From Fasciolopsis buskii (lineage: Eukaryota > Platyhelminthes > Trematoda > Plagiorchiida > Fasciolidae): a stretch of 64,000 bases of DNA. Below the pieces are notes generated by a model that saw only the letters and a list, made by a program, of their open reading frames with translations, made no database searches and was not told the DNA's origin. A program made the position numbers and the translations under genes. Shown here piece by piece: positions 1 through 12,319 of the stretch. How positions within the stretch are numbered: position 1 is the first letter of the stretch; each line of letters opens with the position of its first letter. The DNA lies in the NCBI GenBank assembly GCA_008360955.1, contig LUCM01001689.1:1-64000 (forward strand), written 5' to 3'.

Positions 1-79
<79 letters not shown>
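1..79. repeat. (CTAT)n microsatellite at window edge
   Basis: An essentially perfect tetranucleotide array runs from the first base to about position 79. Its left end is outside the window, so the full length is unknown. No gene is associated with it. Confidence 0.97.
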
Positions 80-1090
80 GCTGTCAACCTACTTTCCTGT
101 CCATGCTCTACTGCCTTTGTATTTCTTCTTATTCTCCAGTATCTGTTGTTGTGCCAAATTTATGCCACTCTTGAAAGATCCAATTTGTGCGTTCACTCCG
201 ACAGAAACGAGATCACACTTCCTGTTTACGTCTTCCACGTAAACAGAAATAAAACTTGCACAGTGTGCTAAGCTCTGCGTTTATAGATGTAAGAATTGTG
301 CTCTGCAAATCTATTGTCACATTCCTTTTTAGTGGATCAGATTCTGACCTGAATTTTGTACCCTCATCGTGCATGAGCAATTCATACACGAAGTCACGAT
401 GGAAACTCACACGGTTGGTGAGATTATCCATGCTGGTTTTGCATGTGCACCTAATTGTTCATTGTCAGTAAACCACAAACAACCAGACGGCTTGACTATT
501 TCTCATTCGTTCATCGTGATTCAAATGAACTGAGTTCGAACGACAAAATGACAATCTACGCCGTGGTAGTGAGATATTGACACATGCACACAAATACACA
601 TCGACAAATCCGTGTAGGTGTTCGTAGACAAAATCAAAATAGATCCGACTTCTGGGAAATATCGATCGGCTGACAGTGATGTTTTTTGTTGATAAGACTG
701 TTGATGGACATCGTTTGCCTGATGCTTTGAAAATGAAGCTGTCTGGGATAGAGTACTACTCAGGCTGTTGGGATTTAGCTTCAAAATAACTCAGCAGTCA
801 ATGCCTATATTGGTAAATCATGGTGACTAAAAGGATTGTAGGTGACAAATTCAGACCGGCTGGCACAAATCCGCGATTCCAGATTAGTTGGAATAAAAAA
901 AACCTGGCATTATTTTTACCCTTCCTGTATTGTAGTAACAGACATGGACAACATAAATGCAACACACATTTTGTCCTAGTGATTAGTTCTCAAATCATTC
1001 ACATCGTCATATTATCATTTTATTAATGTGAAACTTAACGGTAACGACCTCGGAATCGGCATCGGAAACATCCAAAATACCTCATGCCTG
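80..1090. other. Intergenic stretch, nothing recognised
   Basis: Only short open frames occur here, on both strands, without splice-site context or recognisable motifs. No RNA gene or mobile element was identified. Confidence 0.5.
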
Positions 1091-1099
1091 CCTCGTGCA

Positions 1100-1215
1100 T
1101 CATTAGAAGCGCATAGCCACAACTACCCTATTTGGATTCGAACTCGGCAAGGAGGAATGTGCATTGAAAAACGCTAGCAAACTGACCATCCTGCTTGACT
1201 CACATCAATTTTATT
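1100..1215 (-). repeat. Possible tRNA-derived SINE fragment
   Basis: On the minus strand a near-perfect RNA polymerase III box B (GAGTTCGAATCC, around 1127-1140) follows a possible box A about 55 bases upstream (near 1180-1195). That spacing is like a tRNA. The flanks do not fold into an obvious cloverleaf, so a SINE remnant is more likely than a tRNA gene. No second copy of this exact sequence was found by eye. Confidence 0.3.
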
Positions 1216-1424
1216 CGAACTGAACATTTCGGCTTCGATCGATCATTGAAGAATTGTTTTCGACAACTAGCAATCGTGTAGATGGCGATGTCAATACCGA
1301 CATCCGCAATGAAGACTATATGAAATTTTGCCATTCTTCACGGGTGTTAGCATGGCCCTGCAATGGCCCTCCTGACACACCCACAGGATGAGTAAATTCA
1401 CCTTAGGATATCCAGATACAACCT

Positions 1425-1576
1425 AGAAACATGTATACAAACACACATATAGGTATACACACATACGTACATACATACATACTTTCGTACACACGCATAT
1501 CATATGTATATATGTATACATGCATACGTGCATACTTTTAAGCATGCATACACTTACACATACATATAAGTATGAA
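1425..1576. repeat. Degenerate (TACA/CATA)n simple repeat
   Basis: About 150 bases of interrupted CATA/TACA/TATG units. The translated Cys/Tyr/Val/Met-rich frame on the minus strand is a by-product of this repeat, not a gene. Confidence 0.9.
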
Positions 1577-4500
1577 AACTGTTGCAGCATTTTGGTGTCA
1601 TGGCATTCCCGCATGACAAATTTCGTATCAAGTATGCATTCTAACTGGGTAGCAGTGACCAAACGGTTACTACCTTTGCCTCCTAGCATCCAGCACTTTC
1701 TAGTTTAGCGAAATCACAATAGCGGCAGCATACTACCAAAATTATTGCATATTATTACACAAGAAACAATAATAAAAGATCCATAAATTTTCCGACAGTC
1801 ATAGAGGCTTCGTAATACTCGTAATTCCTCCCACCGGCAACGCTTTATTCCCACTAATGGAGGTAGTCCTGCGTTCATCGAAATAGACAGCACCGTAAAA
1901 CCATTTTCAATTGTTTATTTGTTGCACCTACTGCAGACACCTACCGAGGTGTGATGGCAACACGATTTGTGGGCAAACTTAATATGATCAGGAAAAATGC
2001 AGGTCCAGTACTGGCTGCCTAAAATCAATTCACGGAATCTCCCTCGCTGACCGTGAAAAAGACTCGAATTTTTGCTGTAGCTCGAACAAAGTTATTCTAA
2101 TGCTTTTCTAGAACTCGCTGTCGAGAACTTGAAAATTTGGTACGTCTTCCAGTGGGGCTCGTTCCAAGCAGTCTCACGTACTTTTGCACTTGGGTTCCGG
2201 TCCGGGAAATCATACTAGTTTTATTTGACCCTTTTATGACTGTCGATCGATGGCAGATGGAAACTGCCAAGTCAAACAAAGCACTCTACGGGCCTGCGTG
2301 AACGTTTGCCTCACGCAGAGAAGTTGGTTCTCATCTAGGAGTCATTTGTCTTATGCGTCTAAAGGTTTGTGGCCCGCGAAATCCAGTCACGGATGTGGGC
2401 GATATGTCACGTAGTCTCTGACGAACCGTTCAGAATCAGCCCTACCAACGTCATGGTTGAAGCGTTCGACTCACAGTGTTTCGTCCCGGGTTCACGTTCT
2501 AGTTCAACATCGTTGGATATGCATTGCTGATGATTCTGAGCAAGAATGAAACGGGTGGACAGTGTTTCTAAGGTTTTCGATGGTAAGTTAGATGTAGATA
2601 CTGCATGGGGGATCATTGTAAAGTGGTTTATATCGTGGGTTTAAACTCATTTTGTTCTATTTCAAACAACAGTCATGTTTTATTGTTCACCGGTTGACCG
2701 TGCAGTTCAAAATCTCAAACTGACCTTTGTCACCGGCCGAATATGCAGCCCTGGAATGAGTCTGCATGCGAATCAAGCAGTTCCGTGTCAGCGTGCTGTC
2801 ATCTGTAACTATAACGAGTCAATCGAGATCGTGGCGAACCAAGAACCGGAATAGCGAATAGTTCACCACCACTATTGCAGCTTTGATGTCTGTCTAGTTA
2901 CTATCGACAAGAATGATTTGTAATTGAGTCCTGGCGTAATGTACGGTTTGTATGTTCTTCTCGTTGTCATCAGCTAGGTATTTCGGGACTCGAGCGATCC
3001 CGGTACATACAGTCCTAGCTGACATTTTGTGTATCGGTGACATCAAATTCCCATAAGTTTACCGCTACTCCATCAACCTATAGAAGCCGGTTGCACGCAT
3101 TTTGCAGTGGAACTTACTCCACTTAATCTTCCAGCGTTTAGAATGTCGTATTAACGTCCTAAAGGGAACGGCGACTGGTCTTCCGGTATAACTCGATTCC
3201 ATTGTTCGAAACCCTTTGCACACCCCGCTTGCCATCTGGGAACGGTGTGCAGGTTCATTGGTGTCCTGCAAAGTCGATTTAGCGTTTGCTTTCGGAATGG
3301 AATTTCTGTGTCATTTTTTTCGCTATTTTGGAAGGATATCAAGATTAGTCAGAATCACGTGAAACCACTCGGAACTGCCATCCAGCTAACTTAATCAACT
3401 CGCATTCGCCTAGATCTGAAACGTAGTCAGCCTTGTATGGGCACAACGACAATAGTGTACTATCAGATCTACCGATTATTTGTGCATTGATCTACAACTT
3501 GGGATTAGACATATGCTTAACAGATCTTTTGAAAGAGCCACGTGTTTCTGCTTAATTTTGAATACCTTTAGTATAGTTTCGAATAATTTTGACATGATCC
3601 CAAAATAGTCTGGTAAAATGCAGCAAAACCTGGTCATGAGCGAGGCTATTGGGGAAAAAACCAACTGGATCCACTAGACTTTTCTGCTGTTTTTTCATCA
3701 GATGCGTTTCGCTCATTTCAGAGAAATACTTTTAAGGAAACAGACTGTAGGAACGACCATTTCTGATTGATGAAGCTGATGATTTCTCCATTTTCCTTCC
3801 TCGAATATCCTTTCGAGGGTCATTTCCAAGTTTCGTTGACGTTGAGCCACCGGGGAAACAGGAATGCGACTCTCGTAATCGAAATCAATATTCGCCGAAT
3901 CGACAAAATAGCGCGAGACGAGGATGCGTGGTGCGATAGATTGCAATTAGAACTGTTGAACCGACATCTAAAATGACTGACCTGATCGTTGTGCTGTCTC
4001 TGGCCCAGGGTGTTTCATTGCTGATCGAGTCCACCTTCCTACCAATCTGGGCTTCATAACGAATATCATAATATTCCCTCATGTGACATTGTATTGTGCG
4101 AAATAATAAAGATATAGACGAGCTGGACTAGACTAACTTGTTCATAACTAATCGTATGGAACCAAAACTATACTTGTTTGTTCCTGGAAGAGCATGTTAT
4201 TTTCCTGGATTAATGCATCTGCAAAATCAAGATTTTGTAAATAATTTTCCGACGAAATATCAGTCTTATTGGTGCCGAATAACAACTACTCTTCCTTATA
4301 GCCAATCAGCTAGAAATGTAAACATGAATACCGGCTGTCTCTGCTAGAATCTATATATACCGAGACAGACTGATATTTGGTCGGTTCACGGTAACGATTA
4401 GCCAACATGAGCTGACAAAATCACAATCAGTCACACTTAGAAACCCATTTCAAGAATGAATCAGGTGAACTGATTTCGAAAATCACAAAAGCGGATGTAA

Positions 4501-6735
4501 TAAAAAGCAAACGTGCTTAGTATTTTTCGTGCAAAAAATTTGATGCTGCAAACCACGGCTAGAAAAAAATACTTTTGGTTTACTGGTTTGATGTGTGAAC
4601 TGCTGTCCTAACATAGCCGAGATTTTGAAACGTGAGTCAACTAACACTCTGAGAGATCGAATTTGTCTCGCGTTGGCCATGTTTGGTGTTGGTTGAAATT
4701 CGGTTCTATGACCGGCACCGCCAAAGCTTCCCGGCAAGAAAATATTTCCAACCCACCGAAGAACATCTTATACGGGTAGATACAATCGATCAATATGAGT
4801 AAAACTCGGGGCAGATTGAGTTGAACAATCGTTGAACGGTTTCCTACTTACCAATGTATTGTGAGTTTGCTCCGACTTTACTCACTTTCTACGGTTGTGT
4901 TAGCATCATGCATGATTTGTCGTCTTTGTCCAACGTGAAAATGGGCTCACAAAATACGTTCACATCCTACTGATTCTCTCAACGTGCCGTTCACATATTT
5001 CTACCCGAACTGGTCTTCGTCCCGTGCCCTCGAGAATCAGTGCCTATAGGAGCTCCACGGTCCCCTAGTTACCACGCATCCTGACATCCCGGGAACACCG
5101 TTTCAGCCAGCTTATTGACTAACCTATCATAAATATGCATACATTTGCTTGACGAGTTTTTTCGTTGTTACGACATGATTAGTCTAACTGATTTCTTTTT
5201 TTCACTATGATTTTTGACTGTCTTGTGACATTTAGGTAAGCGAAAATCTCTGAACTTACAGTACGACACAAGACCAGCTTCGTGGTCGTTTTAACACCAC
5301 CCCGGGAAATTTATTACCGGTTAGCTTCTATCATAGATTGATAAATTGACAATTTTTAATGAACATCATTCAGGGTTATATCCACACTAGCTTGAGAATA
5401 CATGTGTGGCCTAATTTTCATCTGGAATGACAAATCCGATCAGGCAACCCCAAAAAATCTAATTTCGTCTTTATTTTCCAAAAATGATCCCACCAAGCGG
5501 CAAGCAAAATGTGAAAACGAGTGTTACAGTTTTACGAGAACAACTGAACTTTGAAAATGAACTTGATAAAATACCCCGCATCTTAATTCTGCCCATCATG
5601 TCAGTGTTAGCAAGGCACCTTAGAACGGTGATGATTTATTTCCAATGTGCTTTCTTTGTTACTGTGCGTAGGAGGATACCCATCACCGATGGTATCTTTC
5701 ATTCTGGGCCTAATTGACGGGATTGACTTTACAAAACCAGGACGTTTTTACTAGGTCCTTGTACCATCCACTGCACCACGCCGAGGATAATCGACGTTTT
5801 ACGCGGATCAATTCGAAGTGTGTGTGGTTGTGGAAGAGAAAATTCACGACAATCAATAAATTTAAATCAATGGGACAGAGATAATTCCAGTCCAAATTAC
5901 TTCTATCTTAGATTGGGACAATGAAACTTTAAACAAGTGATAGTATTAAATGAACGAGAATAATTGGTTAGCGGTGACTTGGAACAGTCGGACAAAATAA
6001 TTAATTCTTAACCCACTTGCATCCTTAGTTCTTCTCGAAATCAGCCAGTCGTTACAATCAATCAGGGCAGGTATTCTTCCGGTCCAAATCTTGCTCAAAA
6101 ACAGTTATCTGTTTTTACAACCTTGCTTCACGGGAAACGTGATCTTTTATTGAAATAGTTACCCCTCCCCCCCACCGCATAAAAGCCAAAAGTTACACAT
6201 GGCGTTTCGGATCAATCAGGCGCATTTGGATCGGTGCCGATTATAATCAGGCTAGCCAATTTTACGTATACTGAACCCGACTGATTTCACATGACCATAA
6301 TAAACTGTACACGGACACACTCAAATACGCGTTAGCAAAAGTCATTCTAACACGGTGTGTTGCCTAAATTTGAACGATAACTAAAAGACAGCGTGAGTTG
6401 AAAACTGTGACACTTGATTCGCAGTTGGTTTCGATTGTTTGTCAAACAAACCACGGTCACTGCTTTGCTCAGATCGACTCAGGGTCTCGTCTGCCCAGAA
6501 TTTTTACGAACAAAAACAGCCGACGTTTCGTACGTCAGCGGTACGGGTGAAGTAATGTTTTATTTCACTACCGTTTCGTTACAGCCTGTCCCAGTCAGCG
6601 GAACTTGCTCTAGAAAGAAGTTTTCGTTAATTTCACAATTTGGTGTGTTGACATAAAACTTAAGTCATGAGGAAACTTTGCTGAGTTCAACTACCATATA
6701 CGTGAAATCCACTGGTCCGAATGATTTTCTCACAT
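1577..6735. other. Intergenic stretch, nothing recognised
   Basis: Open frames are all short (under about 85 codons) and lack motifs. No RNA gene, SINE box or retroelement motif was recognised by eye in either strand. Old repeats too diverged to see without a library may be present. Confidence 0.45.
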
Positions 6736-6740
6736 CCTCT

Positions 6741-6762
6741 GGCTGGCTGGCTGGCTGGCTAA
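6741..6762. repeat. (GGCT)n microsatellite
   Basis: Five perfect GGCT/CTGG units in a row, in otherwise ordinary sequence. Confidence 0.95.
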
Positions 6763-8195
6763 CCGATCATCTACGCTTGTTTCCCCTCGTGAATACAATG
6801 GGTTCTAAAACAAATGATAACAATTGATTGTTTGGCGATATGACATCAATTTCTCTGGGTTTTCCATTATCCTTGGTTCCAACCAGGCGATACTTTCTTC
6901 AGCTTTGCCTTTGATTCGCAATAGTTATGGGTTGCGGCTGCTTTTGGTATCGATTCAAACGTCATCTTGATGTAGTCATTGAGGTCGATAGGAGTCACGA
7001 GTGGACTTGATTGTGTTTCTTGTTCCAGACTTCTAGCCTTTGTTGACTGATTATTGGGACAGCAATGAAGACAATGAATGCATTTGCCGAGTTAGCGGTG
7101 CAAATATTGGGAAAATCGCTCCAGGTATAATCCGTGTGGCGAAAGGGGGACGATAAGGATCAAATACATGCCATTATCCCATTCAAATGACTTTTAAACT
7201 TGGCATTCGGCATTTAGAAAAGGTGGTTATTCGAACTTCGCGTGCTTGACTTTGAGCTGACTCCGTGAAGAAATCCTAAACCCCGTGCGGAAATCGAGGC
7301 CACACATCAGTTGTTACCACCATTTTGTCGATCGAATGGCCCAGCACATGTTAAAGCCCGATTTGTATTTACAAGGGTTTCGAAATATCGCCCATTAAAA
7401 AAATCAACTCTGTTAGTTCAATTAATTTAGTATTTGTGGAGTATTTTGAACAACATTCAAAAATTCTTAGTGTAACTAAGAGTTTACGCAGCTACCGAAA
7501 ATCAGTGCCAGTATAAATAATCAGAGGGTAGAATTGCACTTGATTTCATGAGTTATTCATTAGGATTTTGGAATCTGTCAATATGCGGACCCTGTGGGAA
7601 TCGCGCCTGTGTCGATGGAGCTAAAAATAAGTTATCGAACAGCAACCTGCAAAATTTCAGAAAATCCAAAGCGAGAGTATATATTTAAAATAACTGAACT
7701 AGGGCAATAAGAGTATTGAATCCTTGACCATAGTAGGGAAAATGTGTAAACAATCAATATGCTTCACTTGATACATTCTGCTAACAAACAAGGGGAGTGA
7801 ACCCACAAGCGATAAGACAATGAAAAACATCAAAAACCCCACACATCACAGTTTTTGGATCGTGGTATGACAAATGGATAACGATGACTCCTCATGCAAT
7901 GTCACCCTCGCTCCATCTCGAGATGGAACTGACTTATGATGTTCTGTTTGTCTGATTTGGAATTCATACAAAAAACTCACCGGGGATGGAAATTGGTCAC
8001 CGGAAACCATCAACTATCTTTTGAATGAAGCCAACCTGAAGCTCGTTCTTGAACGATATGCTCGGCTAAGTAATTCATCGTTTGTACTACCTTTTACTAG
8101 TCAGATGACACATGGAGGTAATATCTACAAGGCTTTCTTCCAATATTCAATTAAATGAAGTGAGTAGTTGTGAAATGCAATATGACTATTCAGCA
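6763..8195. other. Intergenic stretch, nothing recognised
   Basis: Few open frames and no recognised motif. The stretch is rather AT-rich near 7.4-7.8 kb. Confidence 0.45.
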
Positions 8196-8201
8196 CAATG
8201 T

Positions 8202-8222
8202 TGAGAGAGAGAGAGAGAGAAA
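8202..8222. repeat. (GA)n microsatellite
   Basis: A short perfect GA dinucleotide run. Confidence 0.93.
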
Positions 8223-8375
8223 GCCTGGATAGTTCAGCAAGCGGGATTTTTGACTCATATTAGTGCATCCTGGGCTCGTGTATTAGAACAACCGAAACCG
8301 ACTTCGAGTGGCGATGAACCGAATGTGTTCCACGAGGCGTTTGGTGTTGACATTACGTGAAGAATCATATAAATC

Positions 8376-8693
8376 ATGAATCGAACATTATATCGCCTTC
8401 ATCTGCACTGTGTGCGCGATGTGATTTTGATCGTCGTCTCCGGGAGAATTTCGAAGTACCTGTATGTCAGACAAGCAACAACTCGAATGTCTACACCGTC
8501 CTTACAGCAGCAGAAGAAGAGAATGCTATACGATCAATCAATTAAATCTGCACTGAACAACAAAATCTGCGCGGTCGAAATCCGTGATTTGTATTCGCGT
8601 CGCGAATCTGAGTTACCAGACTATTCTCTGCTCTCTTCTCGCATAATCGAGCTAAGTCTTCCGGGGAATGATATTGAACCATTCCTCGAATAA
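8376..8693 (+). other. Unassigned 105-codon open frame
   Basis: An ATG-initiated frame of 105 codons, mixed in composition, with no low-complexity, signal-peptide or family motif I recognise. It overlaps other frames on both strands, and neither end has clear splice context. It may be chance, or part of an old repeat. It is recorded because it is one of the longer open frames in an otherwise empty stretch. Confidence 0.12.
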
Positions 8694-9159
8694 ACATCGC
8701 GCCCAGACTTTCGTGACGTGAATGCAAAAATGGGACACGTGACTATGGAAATTAAATGACCAAAATAACAGCAAAATTTTTCATGACTAGGAAACAGTGA
8801 AAAGTCTTGGGCTATTCGATATCACTACCATGATCATATGATCAAATCGATCCTTGCTAAGAACCATCAACTAATCGAATCGATACTTTTTTTCATCTCC
8901 GAATTGTTCGTATCTCATCGTTTAAACGGAAACCGTGTGGTTTGGGTCTTCTTTGACGGGTGCATTCTTGGCTTAGAAAGGAAAGGAACGGAAGGTCAAT
9001 ATCTGTCTTCACTGATTTTTTTAATCGAAAGTAGAACGTGAAGAAATTTAGAAAATGTAATAAATCATCTGAAAGTTGAATAAATTGCTCTTTGTATGAA
9101 CCAGTTCTTATTTTATCTTGACAGTAAGAAGACATAGGTCGTGTGATGCAAGCATTTTG

Positions 9160-10041
9160 TCTACTTCTTGCGACTGCGGATGACAAAAACTTGGCTAGTT
9201 GTGGAATACAACAGGAATAAACGATTGTCTGCACAAACCGGGAGAAGTCTTTCCCTGTTATCTGTTCTCTGAGCAGGCAAGGTGAACCACTCATCTAAAC
9301 AGGACTCCGATGCACTCAGTTTTTCAACTTGTGCATTAAAATTACCTGCCACCACTACAATATCAGAGCGTTTGCTCTTCCGAACAATGTTGACGAGGTT
9401 ATCGTAAAATTCGTCTTTCTTCATATCAGTGCTGCAGTCTGTTGGAGCGTATGCCGAGATAACATATAAACTACGCTTAACACTACTATCCTTTCGGACG
9501 CCGACTGATCCCTGCAGTCTCATGGCACACAAGCGACTGTTGACTGGGATCCAATCTAAAAGGGCTGCTTCAGCCTTATCACTCAAGACTATTCTTACAC
9601 CACTCACAGCTTGAGCTGTTTCGTCTCCTGAAGTGCGAAGAAAATATCTTGACGAGACATTTGGCGCAGTTAGTTGAATTACTCTACTCTTCTCGAATCC
9701 TGAATTCGTGTTTCACTCACGCAACAGACATCAATCGAAAGTGAGTCCATTGTCAGAGCCAAACAGGCCTGTTGGCCAGCCTGCATTAAAGTGCGCACAT
9801 TGAAGGAACCCAGATGCAGAGGCTGAAGAGGCATGGGAAAATGAGCTAGCAGACTGAAAACCATTTCATACACAACTTGACAATAAACCGTTGGGAGTGT
9901 CGGGCGTGTTACCAATGGAGATACTATGGGTAGGCAGAACGGGCAAACAGATTGGGTTGTTAGCAGAAGAGACAGGTTGAATAAAGGAGAGGAAACTCTG
10001 AGCAGTAGCATACTTATCACTACCCACCCCGCTCGATGCAA
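9160..10041 (-). pseudogene. Broken APE endonuclease domain of RTE-like element
   Basis: Coding remnant inside the element above. The product would nick target DNA to prime reverse transcription. The first part (to about 9679) and second part (9607-9161) are in different frames. An otherwise open stretch joins them, reading ...RRV then IQLTAPNVSSRYFLR, once the 5-bp duplication is allowed for. The domain reaches the RTDN-x-ERLL-x-CAD block and then loses similarity, so the final catalytic D-H region is missing. It cannot encode an active protein as it stands. Confidence 0.8.
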
Positions 10042-10435
10042 TGGACAGCGCAGTCCTGATTATCCTGCGCGACGATCGATGCAGTATGGAATTATTTGTA
10101 GACATGTAACTCATGGGGAATAATGGAAGGGTACTGCTAGGGCATCCAGCCGCTAAGCAGAAGAACGATTAGGGTTCTCAACTAACGCCTTTGGTTCTGA
10201 CAAGAACCTGACCGCAAGGCAGCGAGGCATAGCTGAGTGGGCGCCCATCTACTTGGATCAATTAGTCTTCCACTCTTCTTTCCGACTGAGCTGCTAACTC
10301 ATATCAACCCCAACTTGGAGGACCAGGAGACTACTTTGTCAGGCCTCTACCCATTGACCTTCCAGGTATGATTAGATCTTCGGCTTGAGATAAGCCATCT
10401 GTATAGCTTTCTGGGTCATGGAGGCATGCAAGCAG
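9160..10435 (-). mobile_element. RTE-like retrotransposon fragment: 5' UTR plus endonuclease, 3' end lost
   Basis: Minus strand. The APE-type endonuclease begins near 9950 (LHLGSFNVRTL, then SIDVCCVSETRIQDSRRV). It continues in another frame from about 9670 (SGDETAQAVSGVRIVLSD, AALLDWIPVNSRLC, VISAYAPTDCS, VVAGNFNAQVEKLS, RTDNRERLL) and stops at about 9160. These are the expected endonuclease blocks in order (N of FNVRTL, E of SETR, Y-A-P, G-x-F-N-A). A 5-bp GAGTA tandem duplication at about 9682-9692 is the only frameshift needed. Sequence from about 10060 to 10435 fits the element's 5' UTR. No reverse transcriptase follows, so the 3' part was deleted; this is the reverse of the usual 5' truncation. 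RTE assignment rests on family knowledge of endonuclease-RT single-ORF elements. Confidence 0.82.
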
Positions 10436-10439
10436 TCAC

Positions 10440-11800
10440 ATTACGTCAAGGTGTAGTCTGGTTGTAACGGCTTCAATCTCTGCTGTCATGTGACCCGGTC
10501 TAAAGCTCTTGTTCCTGTACACGAGCATGAGGATCGGATGCGCCCTGTTAAACTGGATCCAGGTCAACGCTAGTTTGTGTGCAGTTTGGCTGGACAGTTC
10601 TGCACCTGTTAACGACACCCAACTGAATCGTGGTTGTCTTTTCATAATAAGTGTTTTTCCACCCACCGACTGCAGTTTCCTCAAGATGTGTTCTGCCGAG
10701 AGATTTGTGTCGATCACTCTGAATTGTGTTTTCAATGACCCTTTTAGTTATTGCAAGTGATTTCGGTGCCCAATATGGCTACTTGGCTGATAAAGAAAAG
10801 CATATTGAAAGCTCATTCACCTCCCTAGCAAAACTCACCAACCACGGCAACCGACTGATTCAAGATTGTTCCGATCATAAACTTTTCAGAGTGAACAGAA
10901 TGTTTCATTGCGAAAGGTCACTTCGCTTCACCTGATGCCTTCCCTTATCCATACGGCGTTGTACACAGGTCTGCCACTTTGCCATTGGTCAGCTGTGGTA
11001 TATATCAGTTGCAGATTGTCGATCGTTTTTGTCCGCATCTGTGGACTGTGCTCACGTCGTGCCTCGAGCACGCCTTTGCCGGTGTCTAGTCCGCGGCTCG
11101 ACCTACATGAAAACCAAATGTTCTGCACAGCTGATTTCAGACGGTAATAACCGACGAGTTCAAGTCAGAGTTTTCAATGGGGTTAGCGTCACGACGAAAT
11201 GTCCAGAAGTTTCGAGCGAACACTGGGAGCAGGCCAACGAAGCCCTGTATCGAACAAGAGCAACCAAGCAGGGGTACATGCCATATGGGCCTCAGAAATG
11301 ATAAATATCCTTCATCTTAGTTGCCCTGTTAGGTGGCACATCGGCACTCTCCTCCTATGCCACATACAATGAAGTGCATAAATCTCGAAAACACCAGCTG
11401 AAAAAGAATCTAAGAACTGACCGGGAGCAGGGGTGGATGGAGAAAAGTAGGGCAATGGAAATGGCTATAGCTATGGCAACCTATATCGACTGATTAGGAA
11501 CACTGGCTCACTGAGGCGGATGATGTGCGAGGTGATTGAACAATCCGACGGCGCTTCGATTCACTCTCAGGACCATCAACTGTAGAGTCGGGTGGAATGC
11601 TTGCGTGAGCTTTTTAGGTGGGGCAATTTGACACTGGGTTTCCCAACTATGCCTATAGGCAAAACAGTTCAAGCGGATATCACGTCTGCACTGGAAATGG
11701 GAGTTGTCCGAGAAATACGTCTTCTGAAAAGCATAAGACAACTGGTCCAGATTGGGTGCCTCCGTCCTTCTGCAAGAACAGTGACCAACCTGAACAAGAA
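10440..11800 (+). mobile_element. RTE-like retrotransposon fragment: endonuclease and linker
   Basis: Plus strand, head to head with the minus-strand copy ending at 10435. Decayed blocks appear in the expected order across several frames: LLNWIQVNASLCAV and FIISVFPPTDCS (10.53-10.67 kb), ASDFGAQYGYLA and NHGNRLIQDCSDHKLF (10.75-10.89 kb), a linker (QVRVFNGV..., 11.16-11.28 kb), EVIEQSDG and IHSQDHQL (11.52-11.58 kb), then KHKTTGPDWVPPSFCK (11.73-11.78 kb), the start of the RT domain. Frameshifts and stops are frequent. The 5' part of the endonuclease and all catalytic RT blocks are absent. Confidence 0.75.
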
Positions 11801-11829
11801 AGCAGATTTCTAAGGCATGCTGTGAACGA

Positions 11830-12110
11830 TAGTGGAGGTATGTTTGAGACGCGATTTATAAGTTCCAATAGTCTTACAAAACTGGATTATCTCGAAGCAG
11901 AATGCTGTTATTGGAGATAAACAATTGGGTAAAGTAGGTAGATGTAGCTACTTAGATAGTTACACCTGACCTGACGATCGAATATCGAATGATGTATTGT
12001 AGAGCAAACGGACGGCTCGAATAATGCTTATGAATCTAAGGTAACCGTGACTTCCGTATGGTCTCTGCTTGTCTGTTTGAGGTGGAGTTTTCACTAGATT
12101 AGTACGATCG
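11830..12110. other. Intergenic, nothing recognised
   Basis: Downstream flank of the retroelement fragment. No motif or RNA gene seen. Confidence 0.4.
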
Positions 12111-12120
12111 GTCATGCTAA

Positions 12121-12314
12121 GATGAAGGTGATGATAGTTCGAATGATGAAGTTGACGAAAATGATAGCAACGTGGTAGTTAGACGGAATATACTGATGAT
12201 GCGACTGATGCGTGCAATGAAGATGATGATACTGTGGATAATGATGATGATGAGCAGGAGGCTGGTGATTCGGACGATCTGAATAATGATGACGAATATT
12301 GGAAAACTGCATGA
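12121..12314 (+). other. GAT-rich tract reading as Asp/Glu-rich peptide in two frames
   Basis: From 12121 a frame reads DEGDDSSNDEVDENDSN. From 12183 the next frame reads TEYTDDATDACNEDDD... and ends with DEYWKTA and a TGA at 12312-12314. Together they give about 60 residues that are mostly Asp, Glu, Asn and Ser, with a single shift near 12183. A decayed GAT microsatellite would look the same. It could also be the acidic tail of a dead gene or an exon pair. No splice sites make a convincing join and no neighbour supports a gene. Confidence 0.25.
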
Positions 12315-12319
12315 AAATC

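Noticed and set aside
1423..1689. Minus-strand 88-codon Cys/Tyr/Val-rich frame.
   Set aside because: It is the translation of the CATA/TACA simple repeat.
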